Shown: positions 1 through 4,870 of the stretch, one piece after another
How the letters are laid out: the number at the start of each line of letters is the position of its first letter
Position numbering within the stretch: the stretch's first letter is position 1
Program-made: the position numbers and the translations under genes
Notes under the pieces: model-generated
Database searches by the model: none
What the model was told of the DNA's origin: nothing
The model's input: the letters and a program-made list of their open reading frames with translations, nothing else
DNA from: Actinomycetota bacterium
GTDB taxonomy: Bacteria; Actinomycetota; Thermoleophilia; Solirubrobacterales; Solirubrobacteraceae
Assembly (NCBI GenBank): GCA_005788585.1
Contig: SYBY01000034.1
Location: 1 to 5,569, forward strand
Reading direction: 5' to 3'
Length of the DNA: 5,569 bases

Positions 1-49
1 CCGACGCCGCGCGGTGTTCGACCCTTCCCCCTCAGGACACATCCGCACT

Positions 50-77
50 GACCGACCGGACAGTTGGCTCGTCGGTC
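50..77. repeat. Inverted repeat, possible distal operator of the alk operon
   Basis: GACCGAC (50-56) and GTCGGTC (71-77) are perfect 7-base inverted arms separated by 14 bases. The site lies about 180 bp upstream of the alkB ATG. The length and spacing fit a dimeric regulator bound on one DNA face. Assignment to the operon's TetR protein is inference, and GC-rich sequence produces arms of this size by chance fairly often. Confidence 0.25.
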
Positions 78-147
78 GGACGCGAGTTGTACCGCGTGAT
101 CCGACAAAAGGCCAATTCAGTTGCGTGACGGCGAGCACACGACCATG

Positions 148-176
148 TGGACATCCATCCGACTATTGGCTACTGG
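148..176 (+). promoter_or_regulatory. Weak candidate promoter for alkB
   Basis: TGGACA (148-153) matches five of six bases of the TTGACA -35 consensus. After 17 bases comes TACTGG (171-176), which keeps only the leading TA of a -10 box. The AT-rich context supports it, but the -10 is poor. It would place the start of transcription near 181-184 and give a leader of about 75 bases containing the 208-220 palindrome. Confidence 0.2.
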
Positions 177-207
177 CTTTACACCGAGCGCCATCTGTGT
201 CAGGCTG

Positions 208-220
208 GGTGACGGTCACC
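208..220. promoter_or_regulatory. Perfect 13-bp palindrome, candidate TetR operator
   Basis: GGTGAC and GTCACC flank a single central G at 214, giving a perfect 6+1+6 palindrome 38 bases before the alkB start codon. TetR-family repressors bind short palindromes near the promoter or in the leader of the operon they control, and this operon encodes such a regulator. A protein bound here would lie just downstream of the putative promoter. The link to the tetR product is inference. Confidence 0.35.
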
Positions 221-258
221 TGCTGTGCTGCCAACGTCTTAGGAGTGTCCCCCTCTTC

Positions 259-1467
259 ATGTCCGCCCACGCGCAAGTCGCCGGCCATCACCACCACGAG
301 AGCGACGCGGAAGCCATCGCGCCCACGTGGAAAGACTCCAAGCGGTACGCCTGGCTGCTCGGCATCGTCGTCCCGGCGCTGCCGATCGCCGCGTTCCTGC
401 TGGTCGAGGTCACCGGGCTGAGCCTGTTCTGGTGGTTCGGCCCGATGTTCGTCTTCGGGTTCATGCCCCTGCTGGACACCGTCTTCGGCACCGACCCGAA
501 CAACCCGCCTGACAACGTCATCAAGTGGCTGGAACAGGACCGCTACTACCGCTGGTGCACCTATCTCTTCATCCCGATGCAGTACGTGTCGCTGGTGTTC
601 GCCTGCTGGGTGTGGGCCACGCAGGATCTGTCGATCCTCGCCGCCGTCGGGCTCGCGTTCACGGTCGGCTCGGTCAACGGCATCGCGATCGCCAACGCCC
701 ATGAGCTCGGACACAAGCGTGAGGCGATCGAGAAGTGGCTCGCCAAGGTCGCGCTGGCCCCCACGTGGTACGGCCACTTCTTCATCGAGCACAACCGCGG
801 CCACCACGTCCGCGTCTCGACGCCCGAGGACCCCGCCAGCTCCCGGCTCGGTGAGAACTTCTACGAGTTCCTGCCGCGCACGATCATCGGCAGCTTCCGC
901 TCGGCGTGGAAGCTCGAGAAGCTGCGGTTCGACCGCATGGGCAAGAGCCCGTGGACGATCAAGAACGACATCGTCAACGCGTGGGCGATCAGCGTCGTCG
1001 TGTGGGGCGTCCTCCTCGCCGTCTTCGGGCTCGAGATCCTGCCCTACATGCTCATCCAGGCGTTCTTCGGCTTCAGCCTCCTGGAGGTCGTCAACTACCT
1101 CGAGCACTACGGCCTGCTGCGCGGCAAGCGCGAGGACGGCCGCTACGAGCGCTGCGCCCCCGAGCACAGCTGGAACTCGAACATCGTCGCCAGCAACGTC
1201 TTCCTCTACCACCTGCAGCGCCACTCCGACCACCACGCCCATCCGCTGCGCCGCTACCAGGCCCTGCGCAACTGGGAGGGCGCGCCGGAGCTGCCGGCCG
1301 GGTACGCGACGATGATCGTCGCTGCCTACCTGCCGCCGCTGTGGAAGCGCGTCATGGACCACCGCGTCGTCGAGCACTACGGTGGCGACGTGACCAAGGC
1401 GAACATCCACCCCCGCGCCCGCAAGCGCATCCTGAAGACCTTCAACCCGCCCGCCCCGACCGCATGA
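259..1467 (+). CDS. alkB: Alkane 1-monooxygenase (AlkB, membrane di-iron hydroxylase)
   Basis: This enzyme hydroxylates the terminal carbon of medium- to long-chain n-alkanes to 1-alkanols at the cytoplasmic face of the inner membrane, using O2 and electrons from rubredoxin. The 402-residue product matches the usual AlkB length of about 400. All signature motifs are intact: HELGHK (148-153), EHNRGHH (177-183) followed by VSTPEDPASSRLGE, NYLEHYG (279-285) and LQRHSDHHAHP (319-329). Their histidines bind the two irons. Hydrophobic segments at about 30-50, 56-75, 103-121, 125-145 and 241-276 fit the six-helix membrane fold. The ATG at 259 was chosen because it gives the family length; AGGAG lies upstream at 241-245, with a somewhat long spacing of 13. 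A natural HHHH run at residues 10-13 is a curiosity. The stop overlaps the rubredoxin start (ATGA, 1464-1467), so the two are translationally coupled. Substrate chain length cannot be read from the sequence. Confidence 0.97.
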   Translation: MSAHAQVAGHHHHESDAEAIAPTWKDSKRYAWLLGIVVPALPIAAFLLVEVTGLSLFWWFGPMFVFGFMPLLDTVFGTDPNNPPDNVIKWLEQDRYYRWCTYLFIPMQYVSLVFACWVWATQDLSILAAVGLAFTVGSVNGIAIANAHELGHKREAIEKWLAKVALAPTWYGHFFIEHNRGHHVRVSTPEDPASSRLGENFYEFLPRTIIGSFRSAWKLEKLRFDRMGKSPWTIKNDIVNAWAISVVVWGVLLAVFGLEILPYMLIQAFFGFSLLEVVNYLEHYGLLRGKREDGRYERCAPEHSWNSNIVASNVFLYHLQRHSDHHAHPLRRYQALRNWEGAPELPAGYATMIVAAYLPPLWKRVMDHRVVEHYGGDVTKANIHPRARKRILKTFNPPAPTA

Positions 1468-1694
1468 CCATCTACACCTGCCCCGAGTGCGCCTTCGTCT
1501 ACGACGAGGACAAGGGCGTCCCGCGCGAGGGCTTCCCGCCCGGCACGCCGTTCAGCGAGGTGCCGGACGACTGGACCTGCCCGGACTGTGGCGTCCGCGA
1601 CAAGCTCGACTTCGTGAGCGGCTCGGCTGACGGCCCGCCTCCTCATTCGGAGACCTCGCCAGAGGCCCCTTCTCCGGGTGGGGGAGGCGTGTGA
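1464..1694 (+). CDS. rubA: Rubredoxin, AlkG1-like, partner of AlkB
   Basis: A 76-residue one-iron electron carrier. It has the two knuckles that hold the Fe(Cys)4 centre, CPEC (6-9) and CPDCG (39-42 plus Gly43), with Tyr4, Tyr13, Phe30 and Trp37 at the usual core positions. In the alkane pathway rubredoxin passes electrons from NADH-dependent rubredoxin reductase to AlkB. Two details point to the AlkG1 subtype. The first knuckle is followed by Ala10, not Gly. The second continues VRDKLDF, one residue longer and with an Arg, where AlkG2 types have a shorter segment such as AAKSDF. The domain ends near residue 52. The remaining ~24 residues are a Pro/Ser/Gly-rich tail, unusual for a protein normally 53-60 residues long, and its DNA forms the structure listed at 1636-1689. 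The gene overlaps alkB by ATGA and tetR by GTGA. No separate ribosome-binding site is needed given the coupling. Confidence 0.95.
   Translation: MTIYTCPECAFVYDEDKGVPREGFPPGTPFSEVPDDWTCPDCGVRDKLDFVSGSADGPPPHSETSPEAPSPGGGGV
1636..1689 (+). promoter_or_regulatory. Nested RNA stem-loop covering the tetR ribosome-binding site
   Basis: The outer stem pairs CGCCTCCTC (1636-1644) with GGGGAGGCG (1681-1689): nine pairs, one of them G.U. Inside it CGGAGA (1648-1653) pairs with TCTCCG (1671-1676), and CCTC (1654-1657) pairs with GAGG (1662-1665) across a GCCA loop. The right outer arm contains the GGAGG (1683-1687) that would serve as tetR's Shine-Dalgarno sequence, just before the GTG at 1691. All of it lies inside the rubredoxin coding tail. 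Ribosomes finishing rubredoxin would melt it, which suggests coupling of tetR translation to rubredoxin. The pairing is read directly from the sequence; the regulatory role is inference. Confidence 0.45.
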
Positions 1695-2350
1695 TCCCCC
1701 CGTCCGCGACAATGGGCGACGTGGCGCCACCCCGCCGCCTGCCCTACGCCGAGGCCGCTCGTGAGCTGCTGCGTGACTCCCTGCTCGACGCCGCTGGCGA
1801 CCTGCTCAACGACCGCACCTGGAGTCAGGTCACGATGGCGGGCGTCGCGAAGGGCGCCGGCGTCAGCCGCCAGACGCTCTACAACGAGTTCGGCTCGCGT
1901 CAGGAGTTCGCCCAGGCCTTCGTGCTGCGCGAGGTCGACCGCTTCCTCTCCGCGGTCGAGGAGGCCGTCGAGGCGAACCTCGACGACCCGATGCGCGCCG
2001 TGTCGACGGCCTTCGGCGTCTTCCTCATGGCGGCGGCGCAGAACCCGCTGGTGCGATCGGTCCTGGCCGACGACGGCACCGACGAGCTCCTGCCGCTGGT
2101 GACCACCCACGGTGGCCCGGTGATCGACCGCGCGACCCAGCGGCTGGCCGGCGTGTTCTCCCGCGGCTGGCCGGGCGTGGAGGAGCGCAAGGCCCTGCTG
2201 CTGGCCGAGAGCGTCGTCCGCCTCGCGATCAGCTTCGCCACGCTGCCGCAGGGCCCCTCGGGCCTGAGCCCGGACACGGTCGCCGAGCTCCTCGGCCCGT
2301 TCATCCGCGACGCGCTCGCCGAGGGCGACGCGAACGCGGCAGCAGCCTGA
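1691..2350 (+). CDS. TetR/AcrR-family regulator of the alkane operon
   Basis: A 219-residue DNA-binding protein. The N-terminal helix-turn-helix spans about residues 27-75, with the recognition region GVSRQTLYNEFGSRQEF typical of TetR proteins found downstream of actinobacterial alkB-rubredoxin genes (AlkU/AlkX type). The C-terminal ~140 residues are helical and poorly conserved, as expected for a ligand-binding and dimerisation domain. Related proteins repress their own alk operon and are released by fatty-acid-like ligands; that role here is inferred from family and position. The GTG at 1691 overlaps the rubredoxin stop (GTGA), but its GGAGG is only three bases away. In-frame alternatives are ATG 1712 and GTG 1721, the latter seven bases after GACAAT. 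The first ten residues are not needed for the fold, so the start is uncertain. The gene ends in a hairpin shared with the convergent small gene. Confidence 0.93.
   Translation: MIPPSATMGDVAPPRRLPYAEAARELLRDSLLDAAGDLLNDRTWSQVTMAGVAKGAGVSRQTLYNEFGSRQEFAQAFVLREVDRFLSAVEEAVEANLDDPMRAVSTAFGVFLMAAAQNPLVRSVLADDGTDELLPLVTTHGGPVIDRATQRLAGVFSRGWPGVEERKALLLAESVVRLAISFATLPQGPSGLSPDTVAELLGPFIRDALAEGDANAAAA
1708..1713 (+). promoter_or_regulatory. Possible internal leaderless promoter for tetR
   Basis: GACAAT keeps the A, AA and final T of a -10 box but lacks the first T. It sits seven bases before an in-frame GTG at 1721, close to the TAnnnT-N6-start geometry seen at the two leaderless genes at the right end of this window. 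If used, it would give tetR a promoter of its own and a start ten codons downstream. No -35 is visible, so this is a weak call. Confidence 0.2.
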
Positions 2351-2362
2351 CCTGCGGGTCAG
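2347..2362. terminator. Hairpin spanning both convergent stop codons
   Basis: CTGACC (2347-2352) pairs perfectly with GGTCAG (2357-2362) around a TGCG loop. On the plus strand this is a C(UGCG)G loop of the UNCG class, known for unusual stability. The tetR stop TGA (2348-2350) lies in the left arm, and the stop of the minus-strand gene (TCA, 2359-2361) lies in the right arm. No T-run follows on either strand, so it is not a classical intrinsic terminator. It could still stall polymerase in both directions or protect 3' ends. Confidence 0.4.
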
Positions 2363-2595
2363 CCGACGACTTCGGGGACGCCGAGCCGTGTGGCGTGGAC
2401 GCGCCCGCGACGCCGAGAGAGCGCCGGCGCGCACCGTGCGCGCTGGCGCTCGGCCTCGAGCCCGTGTGCCAGGGGGGTGCACGCGGGACAGGGCACGTGC
2501 TCGTCGCCTGCAGCGACGAAGCCTCCGCCGTAACAGCAGGCGCACCTTGGATCGGGGGGAGGATCCTGATGGGTGAGCACGGTGTGACCGACCAT
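2359..2595 (-). CDS. Small hypothetical protein with half a DnaJ-type zinc finger
   Basis: A 78-residue protein of unknown function. Residues 18-25 read CACCYGGG, fitting the CxxCxGxG repeat of DnaJ-type zinc fingers. CPAC follows at 36-39, so Cys18, Cys21, Cys36 and Cys39 could bind one zinc. The second half is Arg/Ala-rich without recognisable motifs. Reasons to believe it: the ordered cysteines, roughly 80 percent G/C third positions, and a stop only eight bases from the convergent tetR stop, inside a shared hairpin. Reasons for doubt: its ribosome-binding site is weak (GCAGG three bases before ATG), a strong inverted repeat (2419-2451) lies within it, and the opposite strand is also open. 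It is divergent from the secreted-protein gene at 2695, with about 100 bp for both promoters. A function in zinc binding is inference only. Confidence 0.5.
   Translation of the reverse strand: MVGHTVLTHQDPPPDPRCACCYGGGFVAAGDEHVPCPACTPLAHGLEAERQRARCAPALSRRRGRVHATRLGVPEVVG
2419..2451. repeat. 33-base near-perfect inverted repeat
   Basis: Bases 2419-2433 pair with 2437-2451 around a three-base CCG loop: fifteen pairs with one G.T (2426/2444). It lies about 70 bases past the tetR stop and inside the putative minus-strand gene. No T-run follows on either strand. It is the longest dyad I found in the window. It may be a terminator-like or RNA-stabilising structure of the alk operon. Alternatively it is a by-product of CGCG-rich coding sequence, since the arms contain self-complementary GCGC runs. 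Confidence 0.45.
2501..2519. repeat. Perfect 7-bp stem-loop
   Basis: TCGTCGC (2501-2507) and GCGACGA (2513-2519) flank a five-base CTGCA loop. It directly follows the 8-base palindrome GCACGTGC (2493-2500). Together with 2347-2362, 2419-2451 and 2616-2640 it makes this stretch unusually rich in dyads. Its function is unknown. Confidence 0.3.
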
Positions 2596-2615
2596 ACGCC
2601 TGCTCTCGGGCGGAT

Positions 2616-2640
2616 GCGCCGGTTCGGTACCATCCGGCGC
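2616..2640. promoter_or_regulatory. Candidate operator and -10 box between divergent genes
   Basis: GCGCCGG (2616-2622) and CCGGCGC (2634-2640) are perfect inverted arms around an 11-base spacer whose middle is the palindrome GGTACC (2626-2631), so two dyads share almost the same centre. Within it TACCAT (2628-2633) fits the TAnnnT -10 pattern on the plus strand and would start transcription near 2640, leaving a leader of about 55 bases before the ATG at 2695. No good -35 is visible. The arrangement suggests a promoter overlapped by an operator, which is inference. Confidence 0.35.
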
Positions 2641-2694
2641 TCGGACGGTTCGCAGGGGGTTGACCCGTCCGGTGTCTCGAACGAGGGGGAACTC

Positions 2695-3099
2695 ATGTTG
2701 CAGCGTGTGCGCACTCGATGGGCGGCGGGCCTGGCCGTGGCCGCAGTCACCGGCGCGGTGATCGTGCCGACGGTGGACGGCGCGTCCTCGAAGACGGTCA
2801 ACACCACGGTGAAGGTCAAGGGCCTGCCGAACTTCACGGGCACCGTGAGCGGCAAGCCCTACGGCTCGGGCAAGGTCAAGGGGAAGATCGACCTTCCGAA
2901 CCTGACGGCGACGCTGACCTACAAGGGCGGCAGCGTGAAGATCCGCGGCACCGTCTCCGACGCGTCACCCATCAAGGGCTCCTGGCGCACCGCCGGCGGC
3001 ACCGGCAAGTACCGCAACGTCAAGGGCAGCGGCTCGTTCTCGGGCTCGTTCTCCGGCACCGCCGCCACGCTGAAGTTCCGCGGCAAGATCAAGCCGTAG
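2695..3099 (+). CDS. Small secreted basic protein, beta-rich, function unknown
   Basis: A 134-residue protein I cannot assign to a named family. Residues 1-30 form a Sec signal peptide: Arg4, Arg6 and Arg8, a hydrophobic core at 10-25, and likely cleavage near Ala30. The mature ~105 residues are Lys/Gly/Ser/Thr-rich with alternating hydrophobic residues, suggesting beta strands. They contain 19 Lys/Arg against two Asp, and no Glu, Cys, His or Met. An internal repeat is visible: GSGKVKGKI then TATLTYKG (57-78) and GSGSFSGSF then AATLKFRG (111-130). The GTGKYRNVKGSG segment recalls small secreted beta-barrel-like proteins common in Solirubrobacterales; that is family impression, not proof. The ATG at 2695 is chosen for its signal peptide and the GAGGGGGA ribosome-binding site (2683-2690); the frame is open further upstream but without homologous-looking sequence. 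The gene converges on the protease gene with 12 bases between stops. Confidence 0.8.
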   Translation: MLQRVRTRWAAGLAVAAVTGAVIVPTVDGASSKTVNTTVKVKGLPNFTGTVSGKPYGSGKVKGKIDLPNLTATLTYKGGSVKIRGTVSDASPIKGSWRTAGGTGKYRNVKGSGSFSGSFSGTAATLKFRGKIKP

Positions 3100-3111
3100 C
3101 GACGACGCGCC

Positions 3112-4767
3112 CTACCGCACGGTGAACCCGACCCGGCCGGTGCGCCGGCCGGCGTCGGTGTCCACGCTGAGCGTCACGCGGTACTGACCGCGGCCCAGCT
3201 TCTTCGCGCCGACCCTCGTCGTCACCTTCACGACGTTGGCGCCGCTCCTGCCGCTCAGCGTGCGCTTGACGACGGCGACCCAGGTGCACCCGCGCCCCTT
3301 GCAGACGCGCCGCTCGTAGACCGCGCGGATCGGGGCCGGGCGTGGAAGGGTGAATCGCACCTCGAAGGCCTTCGTCGCGCACCCCGTCCGGCACAGCGTC
3401 GCGCTGCCCTTGCGGCGGACCTGCAGCGCGGGCGGCGGCGCGGGCTCCTCCTCCTCGCCCTCCTCGGGCTCCTCCTCGACGATCTCGTCGGCCGGCGGGG
3501 CCGGGTCGGACGTGGGATCGGTCTCGGGCTCCGGGGTCGGTGTCGGCGCGGGGTCCTCGGCGGGCGGCGTGACGTTCAGCGCCCGTGCGGCGTTCAGGCG
3601 GCCGCCGGTCACCGACGTCCCCGCGAGCGCGGCCTTCGCGTCGACGCTCGACATCAGCGCGGCCTTGACCTGCGTCGGCGTCCAGGACGGGTTCGCCGCA
3701 AAGACGAGCGCCGCGACGCCGGCGGCGTGGGGCGACGCCATGGACGTCCCGCTCAGCCACGCGTAGGTCCCCGTGGGGTAGGTCGAGCGGATGTCATCAC
3801 CCGGCGCGAAGAGGTCGACGGTCGTCGCGCCCCAGTTCGAGAAGCTCGCCCGCTGGTCGGTCGACGTCGACGCGCCGACGCACAGGACGTTGGCCTTCGC
3901 GACGTTGCACGGGAACTTCGGCGTGCTGTCGTTGTTGCTGTTCTCGTTGCCGGCGGCGACGACGAAGAGCGTGTTCGGCGCGGCGTCGATGGCGGCCGCG
4001 AAGGCCAGCTCGCCGCCGTCGCCGCCCAGGCTGGCGTTCACGACGCGGGCGCCGTTGACGGCGGCGTGCGTGAACGCGTCGGCGATGTCCGACGTGTACC
4101 CGCTGCCGGAGTCGTTCAGCGCCTTCAGCGGCATGACTCTCGCGCTCGGCGCGACGCCCACGACCCCCACGCCGTTGTCCTTCGATGCCGCGATGGTGCC
4201 CGCCACGTGCGTGCCGTGCCCCTGGACGTCCTCCGGCGTGGTGTCGTCCGCGACGAAGTCGTAGCCCGCGACCGTCCGCCCCGAGAGGTCCGCGTGCGCG
4301 GTCTGCACGCCGGTGTCGACGACGCCCACGGTGACGCCCGCCCCGAGCGACTGGCCCCAGGCGGCGGTGACGTCGATGTCCGCGTCGAAGGTGCCGGCGG
4401 CGCCGAGGATCGACTGCCCGGTGTTCTCCAGGCCCCAGAGGCTGGTCCACATCGGGTCGGTCGTGAACGCCTGCACCGGTGCGTCGGGCTCGGCGGCCAC
4501 GACGGCGGGGTCGGCGTTCAGCCGCTCGAGCGCGTCGGTCAGCTCGCCCGGCGGGGCACGGACGACCTCGGTGTCGGCGAGGCGCAGCATCCGCACGTGA
4601 TCGACGCCGGCGTCGTCGCGGACATCGGTGCGCTCGGCGGCGGTCAGCCCCGGTTCCCGGATGACGATGATCTCGCGCGCGCCCTGACGCTCGAGCTCGT
4701 CCGGTGTCGCGGCCACCGCAGCGGACCCGGGGAGCGCGAGCGCGAGGGCGAGTGCGGCGAGCGGCAT
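3112..4767 (-). CDS. Secreted subtilisin-like serine protease (peptidase S8)
   Basis: An exported endopeptidase of 551 residues counted from ATG 4767. Order: signal peptide (1-20, Ala/Leu core ending AAVAA); I9-type inhibitory propeptide (about 32-100); S8 catalytic domain (about 106-395); Pro/Glu linker (about 401-447); basic C-terminal beta domain (448-551). The catalytic residues are present: Asp151 in VVDTG, His184 in GHGTHVAG, Ser342 in SGTSMASP, with oxyanion Asn274 in AAGNE. The C-terminal domain has Cys459, 463, 489 and 494, possible disulfides, and probably binds a surface or substrate. The linker carries 17 acidic and no basic residues; the following domain has about 25 basic and four acidic. 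Start choice: ATG 4767 and GTG 4776 lack a ribosome-binding site, while TTG 4800 has GAGGA four bases upstream and still gives a signal peptide with a longer n-region. Substrate is unknown. The gene is divergent from DUF2277. Confidence 0.95.
   Translation of the reverse strand: MPLAALALALALPGSAAVAATPDELERQGAREIIVIREPGLTAAERTDVRDDAGVDHVRMLRLADTEVVRAPPGELTDALERLNADPAVVAAEPDAPVQAFTTDPMWTSLWGLENTGQSILGAAGTFDADIDVTAAWGQSLGAGVTVGVVDTGVQTAHADLSGRTVAGYDFVADDTTPEDVQGHGTHVAGTIAASKDNGVGVVGVAPSARVMPLKALNDSGSGYTSDIADAFTHAAVNGARVVNASLGGDGGELAFAAAIDAAPNTLFVVAAGNENSNNDSTPKFPCNVAKANVLCVGASTSTDQRASFSNWGATTVDLFAPGDDIRSTYPTGTYAWLSGTSMASPHAAGVAALVFAANPSWTPTQVKAALMSSVDAKAALAGTSVTGGRLNAARALNVTPPAEDPAPTPTPEPETDPTSDPAPPADEIVEEEPEEGEEEEPAPPPALQVRRKGSATLCRTGCATKAFEVRFTLPRPAPIRAVYERRVCKGRGCTWVAVVKRTLSGRSGANVVKVTTRVGAKKLGRGQYRVTLSVDTDAGRRTGRVGFTVR
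3128..3158. terminator. Strong hairpin inside the protease 3' end, possible terminator of the 2695 gene
   Basis: CCGGCCGG (3133-3140) pairs perfectly with CCGGCCGG (3145-3152) around TGCG. With one bulged base (3153) the stem extends by CCGAC/GTCGG (3128-3132 with 3154-3158) to 13 pairs. It lies 28 bases after the plus-strand stop at 3099, a normal terminator distance, but no T-run follows. It also encodes the last ~15 residues of the protease, so it might instead, or also, affect the protease mRNA 3' end. Confidence 0.4.
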
Positions 4768-4839
4768 GCGAGGCACACGGTCGGCGTCGGCGCAGCGCAA
4801 TGCGTCCTCGCCTGCTTGTGGTCCCAACGGACGGGTTTT

Positions 4840-4849
4840 CGATCGATCG
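4840..4849. promoter_or_regulatory. Perfect 10-bp palindrome beside the DUF2277 promoter
   Basis: CGATCGATCG is a perfect 10-base palindrome. It lies nine bases upstream of the TACCCT box, where the -35/-10 spacer would be, in the 103-bp divergent gap between the protease and DUF2277 genes. It could be an operator acting on either gene. Short CGATCG runs also arise by chance in GC-rich DNA. Confidence 0.25.
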
Positions 4850-4858
4850 GTCCCCGGT

Positions 4859-4864
4859 TACCCT
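4859..4864 (+). promoter_or_regulatory. Leaderless-type -10 box for DUF2277
   Basis: TACCCT fits the actinobacterial TAnnnT -10 pattern. Exactly six bases (GAGGCC) separate it from the ATG at 4871, so transcription would begin on or next to the A of the start codon. This is the known layout of leaderless mRNAs. No good -35 is visible; 4836-4841 reads TTTTCG. The GAGG in the gap is only two bases from the ATG, too close to act as a ribosome-binding site. Confidence 0.55.
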
Positions 4865-4870
4865 GAGGCC

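Larger units (their letters stand above)
1..258. other. Non-coding leader upstream of the alkane operon
   Basis: I see no convincing gene in these 258 bases. The alkB frame stays open back to a TGA at 97-99, and an in-frame TTG at 121 would add 46 residues. That extension is rich in codons the operon avoids (ACA, CTA, TTG, GCT, ACT, TTT, AGG, AGT) and does not resemble AlkB, so I treat it as untranslated. The stretch at about 160-185 is more AT-rich than its surroundings, as expected of a promoter. The inverted repeats at 50-77 and 208-220 are listed separately. The heptamer ATCCGAC occurs at 99-105 and again at 157-163. Confidence 0.7.

Noticed and set aside
121..258. N-terminal extension of AlkB from TTG 121 (46 extra residues)
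   Set aside because: Its codons are unlike the rest of the operon, no ribosome-binding site was found, and the ATG at 259 gives the standard AlkB length.
286..297. HHHH run near the AlkB N-terminus as a cloning tag
   Set aside because: It is only four histidines inside otherwise natural sequence with no vector-like flanks; it is most likely native.
163..1410. Long minus-strand open frame opposite alkB (415 residues)
   Set aside because: It is an antisense shadow of alkB with Val/Asp/Arg-rich low-complexity translation and no motifs; the plus strand has all AlkB signatures.
2395..2694. Upstream extension of the secreted protein from GTG 2395
   Set aside because: It would bury the signal peptide 100 residues inside the protein; the ATG at 2695 has a good ribosome-binding site and a proper signal peptide.
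3096..3115. Second stop-to-stop dyad between the secreted protein and the protease (GTAG/CTAC)
   Set aside because: It has only four pairs around a 12-base loop, too weak to call; the nearby 3128-3158 hairpin is far stronger.
3727..4866. Plus-strand frame of 379 residues opposite the protease
   Set aside because: It is an antisense shadow; the protease on the minus strand has an intact catalytic triad and domain order.
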